DNA of 28,963 nucleotides from Lepiota brunneoincarnata (lineage: Eukaryota; Basidiomycota; Agaricomycetes; Agaricales; Agaricaceae), in contig JAEBUN010000093.1 in the NCBI GenBank assembly GCA_023014365.1, positions 1-28,963 of the forward strand, written 5' to 3'. The notes beneath the pieces are model-generated. The model was not told the origin of the DNA and did not search any database. It saw nothing but the letters and a program-made list of their open reading frames with translations. Made by a program: the position numbers and the translations under genes. Positions 8,137 through 18,566 of this stretch are shown one piece after another. How positions within the stretch are numbered: position 1 is the first letter of the stretch; each line of letters opens with the position of its first letter.

Positions 8137-9590
8137 TCAATATGGACCGCTTTTTCCAGAATAACCGTTCGGAAAGATCTCCTTGAATAGCTCCGGGTAG
8201 TGTATCTCTCCCGTCTCAGGGTGGCTCCTGAACAAAGTTCGTGAATAAATGATCTGAGGGAGAAATAACCAACTTGCTTTATACGTCCAATCAAACTCAC
8301 TTGGCCCGACGGCGCCCTATCGAATTCTGCAAAATTAATTGCTGATGTCGCGTGTTGACGTCATTATCCATTCGGATGGTATAGAATTACTTGGACATAC
8401 CGTCGGTTGAAGCAACTGTCCCGCGCTCATCCTTCAATTTGAGAATTTCAGGTGGGACTGGAAACCAATCGCATCAACGCCCACGAAGACGAGCTGATGT
8501 CGAGTAAATCAGCGTACAATTCAACACTTCATCACCAAGCCGGATCTCCAAGGACATATTCTGGAAGAATGGGACAGAATATCTTGGAGCGTCCCCCCTC
8601 GGCGACAAAACCCTATGAGACGTTGCTCGCGCGATGCCTCGGGTGACAAATTCCAACGCTGGACATAATAACATTTCGTTGGCGATGAACTACCACCATA
8701 TGGGGCCACCTCACCTCTGCCAATATTAATGACGAAAGTCCCATGGATAGGGGGCACATCAATCCATTCACCCGATAAATTCTGCACCTGCAAGCCCTCA
8801 TGCGGCGAGGCCTGAAGCAGCTGCCATGCTTGTTAGTCACGGGGAAAAACTTCAACCAAGGTTGCTGTCAACGCACAAAAGTCAAGAAACCAGCGTCATA
8901 ATGCGGACCCACTCCTTGGTCATTCGATCCAGCGACTACCGGGTATTTTACGAGCTTCGCGCGATGTTGCATCAGTTCGGGCCCGTCGTAGAAATGAGCC
9001 AAACCATTCGGACCAAGACCAAGGGCTTCCGCTACGAGAGAGCTGAATTTGTAACTAAGGTTTGCGACCTCCTCCAGATACTTCTCCCCTACTTCCCTAA
9101 AATCAGGAATCAAGTCCTCCTCAGGCCACTATGAAGGTATAGGGTGGCGTCCATAAGTCAACTCGCTTCATCGGAAGCAGAAAGCCGTAAAACCCAAACT
9201 TACCTGACTTGAACCCCACAGGCGATAATAATCAGAGTCTCCCTTCTGCCACCGGCAGCTGTGTCTAGTCGCGAAATCAAACTGTTCACGCTGATCAACC
9301 CGACCTTTCGTGAGCTCAGTTCCTAGACGAGAGTATCCTAGAAAATGCTCCGAGTTGGACATCTTGATCTTGTCCTTCGCTTCCTGGGGTAGTTTGAAAA
9401 AATCGGGTATGTGGCGTATGAGTTTGTCGACAACATCCAGCTGCACCGGGTGGTTCTTGAGATACAGGAAACCCACGTTGATGAGAGCATCTCTGAGTTG
9501 GATGATGAAGATTTCCCGATCAGCGGGACGGGAAAGAAGAGAGTAGTCGAGGACTGGGACACTTGAAAAGTTGCCGAGGGAAGTGGACAT
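8137..9590 (-). CDS. 2-oxoglutarate/Fe(II) oxygenase (isopenicillin N synthase-like)
   Basis: Seven exons, 361 residues: 9590-9204, 9128-8877, 8820-8715, 8658-8518, 8457-8401, 8326-8301 and 8253-8137. All junctions are in frame with GT-AG borders. The N-terminal DIOX_N part (VPVLDYSLLSRP, then ALINVGFLYLKNHPV) is followed by the double-stranded beta helix. Iron ligands are His205 and Asp207 (GPHYDAGFLTF) and His263 (ARATSHRVLSP). The 2-oxoglutarate-binding pair is Arg274 and Ser276 (PRYSVPFFQ). The C-terminus SHPETGEIHYPELFKEIFPNG matches fungal members of this family. These enzymes hydroxylate or oxidise small molecules in the cytosol; the substrate cannot be told. It is divergently paired with a P450 gene, which suggests co-regulation. 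Confidence 0.9.
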
Positions 9591-10281
9591 GGCACCAACG
9601 AGCTCTGGGAATTATCTGAACGGCAGCGATAGCATAGTGCGCGCAAAAGGTCATTGGACATGATGACGCGATCCTAACATGTGATCCAGGTGCACATGCA
9701 ATGACATACTGTATCTCCGCCTAAGTGCGCCAAATTAGCCGCATCGCCAACCGTCCATGTTTCTAAATGCTCAGCGCCCTCTATTCCCCCTTTCGGATCC
9801 CTACCCATCAAACATCAGGAACATCCTCACACGTAGTCTCTCCGTCAACGCCAGATTCACACGCTTGGACGGCGATGGGCCTGCACTACTGAACTAATTA
9901 CGGTTTTCAAAGACAGTTAGCACCACAAAAACCAGCCACCTAACAAATCGATAATTGGATACTGTTCCGAACTAGCCGCCTGAGGCCCTCGAACCTTTAC
10001 GATATCAATTACATCAATACAGCAGACGAGATGCATGTGCAAGGGATGGCTGCTAAGCGAGTCGGAAAGTTCCATGCTAGGAGCAACCTCAAAATCACCT
10101 CTGATAGAAGCCACCCGCCCCTTCTTAGCACCGAATGTGTATGGAAACTATTAGGTTAAGCGTACCGCGCCACTCTCTTCCGTGATGGGTATATATGGAT
10201 CAGCGAATTATTTAAGCACCCTAAGCTACAGGAACACCCTCTCCCCTTCCTCCTAGCCAACGGTACCAGGAGTCCAAGACG
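9591..10281. promoter_or_regulatory. Divergent promoter region, oxygenase / P450
   Basis: A 691-bp spacer lies between the start codons of two oppositely transcribed oxidative genes. Reading frames inside it are short and not gene-like. It probably carries both 5' UTRs and shared control sites, but I see no specific binding site I can name apart from the TATA-like sequence listed separately. Confidence 0.55.
10190..10196 (+). promoter_or_regulatory. TATA-like box of the P450 gene
   Basis: TATATAT lies 86 nt before the P450 start codon, in an otherwise mixed-composition stretch. Distance and sequence fit a fungal TATA box; function is inferred. Confidence 0.4.
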
Positions 10282-12612
10282 ATGCCCACCGTATTTGATA
10301 CTGGTCTTTTGGTTCTTGGGGGCATATATGGCTACCTTCTCATTCAGCGCACCAAGAGAAACAGATATTTGCTTCCACCGGGCCCAACTCAATATCCAAT
10401 CATCGGGAGTCTATTGAGCATACCCATCATCTATCAACATGAGGCTTTCGCCCAGTTATCCAAACAGTTCGGTGAGTTCACCTGTTTTCTGGTAGTCTGT
10501 ACCTAGAAGATAATAATAATAGGCCTTAGATTCCGACGTCATATATTTCGATGCCGCTGGGACACCTATCGTTGTACTCAACTCGCTGGAATCTGCGACA
10601 GAGTTGTTGGAGAGGCGGTCAGCGAACTATTCGGATCGGTGCGTCCCACTCATTCATCCGAGACCATACGTTTTGCCGAATGCTTCTCACGACACCACTA
10701 GACCATTCCGCATGATGGTTTCCGAATTGTAAGCAGCGTTCGCTTCAGGGTCTGCTCAGCGCCGCTTATGCTGCCACGTCAGGATCGGGGGTCAACAATT
10801 CCTATCACTAAAGAACTACGGCACACAATGGAAACAAGAGCGCAAGCTCCTTGTTCGGCATCTCGTCTCACAGCAGAACACCGAGTGGAACCGACTCTGG
10901 CTCCTAAAATTCTCTCAACGTCTCATCTTAGATATTACCGAAACTCCCACTCAATTCTTAGACCATCTGGCGAGGTGGGTAGGTTCACACCTGGAATTTG
11001 GATATACACTGAATCCGTTCTATTGGTCGCCTCTCTGCCTTCATCTTCCGTTTCCGCGGATGTGGCACCACGTCTTCTATCTCCTATTACTTCTACACCT
11101 TCTATAACCCCATAACCCACCCTTCCGTTCCGCTGTCAATCATCAAAACGTATTTTAAAATCAAATCTCCGGATTGGGGCGCATAGCGGAATTGGGGAGA
11201 GTCTAATCAACTTTATCTATGGCATCAAACTCCAACGCCCAGACCCGCTGGTTAAAGTGGCGGACGAAACGATGAGGATCATTATGATAGCCACACTTCC
11301 TGGAAAATTCTTGGTGGACCAACTCCCGTGGCTCCGGTACATCCCTGAGTGGTTTCCTGGTGCAAAGTTCCAGACATTTGCTCGGATAGGGAAGGACACG
11401 CTGAAGAGACATTTCGAGGGGCCCTTTGAGATCGCGATACGAGCTATAGTGCGTCTCTTTCCCTTTCGTAAAAGACGCGGCTAGGCCTGATACAGCAGCT
11501 TTGTTCCATAGCAAAATCAGATTGCCAAGCCGTCGTTTGTCTCAACGTATTTTGAAACCAAGGACCACAAGGAGAGCTTGTATTCTGGACAAGAGCTGGG
11601 GACGATTCGGAATACGGCCGGAATGATTTTTGCAGGTTTGCCCCAATCTGTATCACCACCTTGACCCTAGAACTGAAATGCTGCAGGCGCCGCCGATACC
11701 ACCAATGCATTGATCAGCAATATTATTCTTGCAATGCTTGTTCACCCCATGGTTCAGGAGAAAGTTCATGCGGAGATCGACCCCCTCATTGCGAAAGGCC
11801 ATATTCCAGTGTGGAGTGAGCGTTCGTCCGCCCCTTACCTCCACGCTGTGATAAAAGAGGTCCTACGGTGAGACTGACAACTTGCTCGCTATGTATTTGT
11901 TAAGGTTCGTTTCACAGGTGGCAGCCTATTGTACCGACTGGTCGGAGATTTTTCAGTAAAGCAGACGCTTGCATCCCTGATTATTGATACATAGGTATCC
12001 CGCGTACGGCGACAAAGGCCGATGTGTACAAGGGTTACTATATCCCCAAAGGAACCGTAGTATTTGGTAATGCATGGTAAGTTTCAGAAGCCAGGGTGAT
12101 GTGCTCGTCACTCATACGTTTCGAGGCCCATTCTTTACGATGAACATATTTTCCCGGAGCCCCGCAAGTTTGACCCTGAAAGATTTTTGAGGGACGGAAA
12201 GATACGGCATGATATACTAGATCCTGAAATAGTTGGGTCATTCGGTTTTGGCCGAAGGTGGGTGGAAAGTCGATCGACTACGTCTAGGCGACCGAAACCA
12301 TATTTTATTTCAGGAGATGTCCTGGAGCTACCCACGCCCTCTCAACGTCATGGTTCGCAGCCTTCCTTCTCCTAGCTACGTTCAAAATCACGAATTGGAG
12401 AGATGAGAATGGGAGGGAGGTTGAACCGGAGGTGAAATATGACCCTTTGACAACGATATGGTAGGAGACTCTTTGTCTTGTCTTGGTTACCTTCTCCCAG
12501 GCATTAATGTCTCTTATATAGTCATCCAGAGCCGTTCAAGTGCACATTTTCTGTACGATCGAGGAAAGCATTGGATCTGATTGAAGATGAACTGTATCAA
12601 ATACCCGAGTGA
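10282..12612 (+). CDS. Cytochrome P450 monooxygenase
   Basis: Twelve exons give a 516-residue microsomal P450: 10282-10471, 10530-10638, 10702-10728, 10783-10974, 11187-11448, 11521-11635, 11687-11867, 11918-11940, 11995-12076, 12126-12257, 12314-12460 and 12522-12612. Landmarks in order are an N-terminal membrane anchor (residues 5-21) and the hinge PPGP (32-35); helix-C WKQER; the I-helix GAADTT (299-304); ExxR as Glu356-Arg359; FDPERF; and the haem loop FGFGRRRCPG with Cys440 as iron ligand. Segments such as FLVDQLPWLRYIPEWFPGA are typical of basidiomycete P450s often labelled O-methylsterigmatocystin oxidoreductase-like; that label does not define the substrate. Eleven introns are 49-72 nt except intron 4, which is 212 nt. 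No lesion is seen. It is divergent from the 2OG oxygenase gene. Confidence 0.93.
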
Positions 12613-13287
12613 GCCTTTTGGAGAGCTCACGACGACACGATTTTTCTTAAGGAGTTTGGAGCGGACGCACAGAGTTTCCTCGTATTTGTTGAGAAGTATT
12701 TATGACCTCGTGCAGCATCTATACATATGTATTTCCCCTGCTCAAGCGCTCCTCAGTGAACAAACATAAAGTGGGCGGGTATTAATTTATTCCCAACAAA
12801 TGATCATTAATAAATCAAACCCGATCCGGAGGCAGGGCAAGAACAGATGGTGAAATTTTTGAAACGTTGTGGGTAACACCAAGACAATGAGGCGATTACG
12901 AGACTGGGCCATCGATATGCCGTCATGATCACTGATTCCGTCGGCGCTAACTCATAATAGGAAACCGTTCTGCGTGTCATATCAAATAACATTGTGTGAC
13001 ACAGGCGGCATGAAAAAGGCCCATTTTTCCATCCCTTGTGATACTTTGACTTTAAGCGCAAAATATTTAGAGAATCTATAGAATAATCACATAAACAAGC
13101 ATGGAGATTTCGGTGCAAACAGTGGCTGGAGGTCGAGAACGCAGATCGCGGGTGAGAGCAGATCACGGGTAGAATGCAATGCCCTGAGCGTCGTAAATGG
13201 GACGCCCGGGTTCTTGGGCGCTTGTCCACGGGCATATATGCAGATCCTCATGGATCTTCTCGCCCAAACGAACTCCTCAGATTCGAA
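12613..13287. other. Intergenic region before the EF-hand/ZZ gene
   Basis: Holds the P450 3' UTR and the promoter of the next gene. A CATATATG sequence at 13233-13240 lies about 50 nt before the chosen start codon and may be a TATA-like element. Open frames here on both strands are short, lack domain motifs and look like chance. Confidence 0.5.
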
Positions 13288-16200
13288 ATGCCTGAGATGC
13301 CGATGTCTGCCCCTGAAACAGACGACGCCTTGGTCGATGCATACAACACTCTCACTACTGCCAAGCAGGCCCCTGGGAAGAAGGAGCAAGCTTTCGATGG
13401 TTTTGGTACGTCTGCTGCTATTCTCTTGTGAAATCGCTGAGCATATCGTTCAAAGGCAATCGGGTCGCTACTGCGGGCGATTCTCCCACCCTCAGTTTTG
13501 TAAACTCGTTCTATGAGTCAAACAAGACAATTATCAGCGCCGCCACCGATGGGATCTCATCGATGGACAGCAAGACAATAGACAATGCCATCTCTGGTTT
13601 TGCAGAATCGGCCAAGATTGTGATGAATGGCTTGGATGCGCTCGGTCAAGCGCATCCATTTATTGCGGGCAAGTAGACGTCTTCGCTGCTATCTTTAGCG
13701 CCTTGTCTTATGGCTACTGTCAGTGGCCGTCGTCGCATTCAAGCTCGTTGTAACTCTGGATATGACGAGGAGGGAAAATAATCAAAAGGTCATGGCGGTT
13801 AAGATACAGATGCAGCAGATGATGTGCACACTGTTCCAGTGAGTAATATCATCTCCAGCCTCAGTTCGGAGGTCACCGGTGTGATACTGGGAATAGGTTG
13901 CGTCGCGTCAAAGACCCAGACGAGTTTGGCCCTGATGGTGTAATTTTGAAGGATCGGATGCAGCCTTTGATGGAGCAAATTGCGAGAGATATCAAGGAAT
14001 GTGGTTCGGCCTGCGACGTTTATTTGAAGAAGAGCTTCATCGGTTCGTACTCGTCAATATGCGTATTATCGGACCCTACCTCATGCTCCATAGCCAAAAC
14101 CCTCAAATCCAAAATTTACGAGGGCCGTCTTGCCGAGTATGCAGCGAGGTTCATGGACTATCGAGACCAGCTTGACAAATCGTTGACCGTCCATATCGCG
14201 CTCGGAATCGATGCTGCAAATGAGAAATTGGACAACCAGACGTCGAAGCTTCAGTCCATTGAAGACAAGCTGGATATGCTACAACAGGTCTTTCGCAAGC
14301 TCGACACACCACGAGAGAAAGAGGTTACAGAGTACATCGAGCAATGCGGGGGTGCAAAAGTTGTCGTCGATCACAACGACCTTCTCGAGCTCCTTGTCAA
14401 GAAATCTGGTGAAAGCATGGCAAACCTCGCCGACAAAAGCTCCAACACCAAGAGTGATGCCGACTCAGTTAAGGAGAAATTTAAGAAAGAGCTAGCGGAG
14501 GATGTGGACGTAATTATGAAGCGCAACTTCACACTCTTCGACCGGAAGCTGGAAATTCAAAGCCGGAATATCGCAGATGCGGTAGAGAAGCAGGGTCAAT
14601 ATATTGTCACCGTCCTTTCCGCAGGAACCCACGACAGGATCAAGGATGTTGTCAGTGGCTCCATGCATATTACTTGATCGACGTTAATGGATAGGACAGG
14701 ACTTGCAAAACCTGTGGAGGGAGATGGTATATTCCCGTCCCATGTCACTACGCACCGATGATCAGTCTCTCACTGCATTCATTCTCATAGGGCTGGAAAG
14801 GAATCGTTAAAGCACGACATTTCGTCCTCGCACTCCGAGATTACTTTACAGAGCAGTTCACGGCTGCTACGCCAGACCCAAGGCGTGATTCTTTTATGAT
14901 ACAGATGCCGACGGCCAACGGCGTAGAGCAATTAACCATAGTCAACACAGGCCCGCATGTGCTGGGTGACAATCGATGGGCATTGGAATATATCAACGTC
15001 GCACACCTCCAGTCGATTCTCGAAGCCATCGATGATGATGGAACTGGGTTTATCAGTATCAAGGAAGCCAATACGTTTGCAGTCGGGCGCCCGAAAGGTT
15101 GGAGGTGAGTTTCCGCTCTTTTTTCCGGGGTTGTAGTGACGGTTTTTTCAGTCTAATCCAATGGATAGCATTTTGGGCAAAAGGTGCCCTTCCTTAAATT
15201 TCTATTTCTTACGTCATCTAACCATGGGATGGCCATGGAAGGCTGGGAGATGAGCCTTGCAGACTACGAGAACAGGATCTTCCTGATACTCCAGGAGATG
15301 AATAGTCTCCTCAAAAATGTTCTCAAGGAGAATCGATATTACGTGGACAGCTATCTACGTCATTACTCAATAACTGGTATCGAATCAATCTTGCGATCAA
15401 CCGGGACAGCGAAGGACTATGGAAGTATCTGTGATGAGCTTGTCTCACTAACTGAAGAGCATACTACCCACGAAGAGGAGAGACTGCAGAAAAACCTGGA
15501 GAATATCGGCTACGACTTGGACAGTGCCGCTACGGTTACGCTTGTAACTGGGCCGGGAAGGATAGAGCGCGTACGTCAGCCTCATTTGTCCGTCATGGCT
15601 GTTGATTCAGAAACGGTGTTAGTACTTGTTCCCTATCCTTTTTCTCACCCTCCGACGTCACCTCGAAGTTTTCCACTATGCATGTAGCCATGTCGTCGAC
15701 TCGGAGGAGTTTCCACACATGGCTACCACGCTGGGCTCGATATTCGATGTAGTCGAGCAGCGCATTGAGACTTTGGGTGGTGTGTGGTTTTGAGTCCTCG
15801 GGGCTTTCTCGGCTTACCTTCCTCCCCCTCAGCGATATACAAACAGGTCCATGTAGACCTCAGCTCGCATCTAGTGAATTTCGCACTGGGAATGGTGAGT
15901 AAATATCCTTATCCTTGAACCCACCAGCTGCTGACTGAATGCAGTTCCACGATTTATCAGTCAACAAATATGGTCTCCCGTCTCGAGAAAGCTTAATTCT
16001 CGGTTGGCAAGACACGTCCAAGACAAAGAACGAGTCCGAAGGTAGCAAATTTATCATGGATCCGGAGTCCGCAAAGCCCATCTTTTCCTTCAACCCCGAA
16101 TCCCAAAACAACTACCAAGGCGTTTGGCTGGACTGGCCATCTCACTCCTTCGACACGGATCCCTTCATCAACGCCCTCGACGGTTTTTGGTCGGGCCATT

Positions 16201-18130
16201 TATGGTCTTTTCAAGGCAAATCCACGCTCTGCGCGTTGGGGTTGACGCAACTAAAGATCATGTTTGATCCTGAGGATGAGGCGAAGCTTAAGGGTGTCGC
16301 AGTCACACACTCGGGAAGACTCGATGTCCGTGGCCGAAGACGGCCGATTGTTGGGAAGGAAGGGGGTGAAAAAAATGAAGAAATTGACTTACTCATGTCC
16401 TTCGTCGATGGATTTTCGTTGAGACTCCTTGGCTATTTCGACTCCGAGCGGGAGGAACTCGCGGGCTTATGGTATACGTACTTGGAGCTTGCAGATGCCC
16501 AAGCCGCATTCGATAACTATCCCTTCGGGGCTGCAATTGCGGTAGCTGGAGGAGAGGGAGATATGTCGCAGGCGAGGGCGGGCAATACCAAAGACACGGG
16601 GAACGGTGCGGATGCCGGGGACGGCGGGGCGGAGGACGTAGGGAGTGCGAACAGGGCGGAGGAGGGTGGTGTCGACAACGATATCGGCGCTGATTCTAGG
16701 GCGGGCGCCGCAGCTAGTGAGTCTGATGCTCGGACAAGTGGTGCCGCAGACGACACCTCTGTTGCAGTCGATGCCCAAGGCGGTTCAAATACAGACCGCG
16801 CTGACGCTACCGTCATTGATGCGGGAAATAATTCGCCTAAGATTGTGCTAGAGCCCGAGGAAGAAGAAGAAGCAACAAGGTCATTCATGTTTCTCCGTGC
16901 ACCAGTGGAAGTAGCCGCTTATCGCAACCTGTTGTTCGAGGGAGAGAACAAGGCCCGAGCACGGTGGGCATTCGCCCGTGAGGCGGTTCTACATCTTGTT
17001 CGCCGCAGACTATGGTCATGGACGCAACTCAGGTCCTGGAACACCAATCGCCGGATGTTCCTCGACTTCTACAAGCGAAACTGGTTACTTTCGACTTGCA
17101 ATTTCATGACGCCGAATCCTCTCACCCCCGCTGAGCGAGATACCTGGTATTGGTTGAAGTTCAAGTTGCCCCCCGCGAATATCCGCTTATGCGTGGAAAC
17201 ACTGGCTTGGTCTCTATTAAGACTACCGTTCCACTAGTATGTCGTTCCGCTTCCTTCTGCTTTGTTGAAATCTTATACTTTCTACTCAGTGGCATAAATT
17301 GCGATGGGTGTGCCTATCGTCTTATCGATCATCGGTATATCTGCCTAACGTGTATGGATCCCGACATGACCAACTCTTTCGATCTTTGCTCGCAATGCAT
17401 GGACAAACCCGCCCAGCGCCATGACTTTACTCATGACGTCGACCATACGCTGATCAAATGTCGGCAATACGTCCACAGATATTTTTTCCCTTGGCTTATC
17501 AATGAAGCCCGCTTGATGGCGACACGACTGAAGAAGACTTTCCTGGAGCTGACATCGAAAGAAGAAGATGAAGGGCATATGGTTGAAGAGCATCACGCCC
17601 CGACCGGTGGCCATTCAGAACTACTGTGTGGTTGTTGTACGAAGCCGGTGAGGATCCCATGTTGGGTTTGCATCACTTGTTGTAAGTATTCACCCCATGC
17701 CTTATCGGTGCACTCCGGTTAATCTCTGTGTAATCCAGCGCGTGAAACCTATCTCTGCATGGATTGCGAGGAGAAAGAGTTACCGGTGCTCAACGATGGG
17801 CCTGGTTGTTCGGTCCACCGCTCCGACCACCATCTCCTACGACTTCATAATCTTGAGCCCACACGCTTCGAAACCGAGAAACCAGATCCCACACTAGTGC
17901 GTATTAACACCCTGGAAGCTACTGTCGGCCAGAGGCTTGAAGTTTTGGAAGCAACGCTGGAGGGGCGTATTGCTGCATTAGAAATCAAAGTGGAAGCGCG
18001 CTTGGCCACGTTTGAGTCACTACTCCGGAGGATTGCCACCCAACTTCATGTGCTGCCCGATGGTGACGGCCAGACGCCGGACGAGAATAACACCTCCGAT
18101 AGTGCCGTCATATCGGCAGAGAACCATTAA
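13288..18130 (+). CDS. Large EF-hand / double ZZ zinc-finger protein
   Basis: Fourteen exons give 1381 residues: 13288-13405, 13456-13668, 13724-13838, 13897-14042, 14094-14650, 14700-14726, 14791-15104, 15152-15183, 15242-15570, 15623-15779, 15833-15894, 15945-17236, 17290-17681 and 17739-18130. An N-terminal helical domain (about 40-220, including VAVVAFKLVVTLDMTRRENN) recalls the N-terminal domains of fungal STAND proteins. A coiled region precedes a canonical EF-hand loop, Asp473-Glu484 (DDDGTGFISIKE). After a conserved middle region comes a disordered acidic linker (about 897-995). Two ZZ-type zinc fingers follow: Cys1125/1128/1139/1142/1154/1157 with His1169/His1173, and Cys1234/1237/1248/1251/1258/1261 with His1278/His1282. 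A short coiled coil ends the protein. No catalytic domain is seen, so a calcium-responsive scaffold is an inference. An in-frame ATG at 13174 would add 38 residues. Intron 2 is GC-AG. A broken paralogue follows immediately. Confidence 0.82.
13669..13723 (+). other. GC-AG intron
   Basis: The second intron of the EF-hand/ZZ gene begins GCAAGT instead of GTAAGT and ends GTCAG. Using it joins phase 1 in frame into VAVVAFKLVV. The paralogue at 18567-23199 has a GT donor (GTAGGA) at the same place. All other donor positions match the usual consensus, which is normal for GC-AG introns. Confidence 0.8.
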
Positions 18131-18566
18131 TGACGTTGATTAGAACAACCAGTATATTTCGAGCCTTACTTGTGTAGATGTAAGGTTATCATGTTCAAGA
18201 ACCCAATGCGGCAATTTGATTGGGGTTGCTTAGGGGCATTTGGTGTGTTATGTAGGGTAACGGGCGCATCTGATCCCACAGTGAGAGCAGTTGCACAATT
18301 TGGCCATCATATCGGGCCCCTAGATGACCTCGGTACTCCATGGGCCATTGCTTTTGCAAACCAATGGCAAGCGAGCTGATAAGCGCTCAGATCTGGGGTC
18401 CAAGAACGTAAGAAAGACAAATCCGAACAAGACCATTTTGTAATCAATATATACGAGCATCACCCATAAATCCTGCGGCTGACTTATAACCCACGTTATT
18501 ACTGGGAACACTATTCTAACTATTTCGACTCTCCACGCTCTCACCGAACCAGGAGCAAGACAAAAG
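18131..18566. other. Intergenic, between tandem paralogues
   Basis: Contains the 3' UTR of the intact gene and the former promoter of the broken copy. I see no ORF, repeat or RNA gene here that I can support. Confidence 0.5.

Noticed and set aside
12807..13389. Two overlapping minus-strand ORFs (142 and 100 codons)
   Set aside because: Composition is not protein-like, there are no motifs, and they overlap the promoter and first exon of the EF-hand/ZZ gene.
13898..14677. Reading through the 51-nt intron 14043-14093 (no stop, multiple of three)
   Set aside because: Both borders are good splice sites, the inserted residues do not fit the domain, and the paralogue has an intron at the same place. 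Intron retention remains possible.
16467..16888. Minus-strand Ser/Ala-rich ORFs
   Set aside because: Shadows of the low-complexity linker of the EF-hand/ZZ gene on the other strand.
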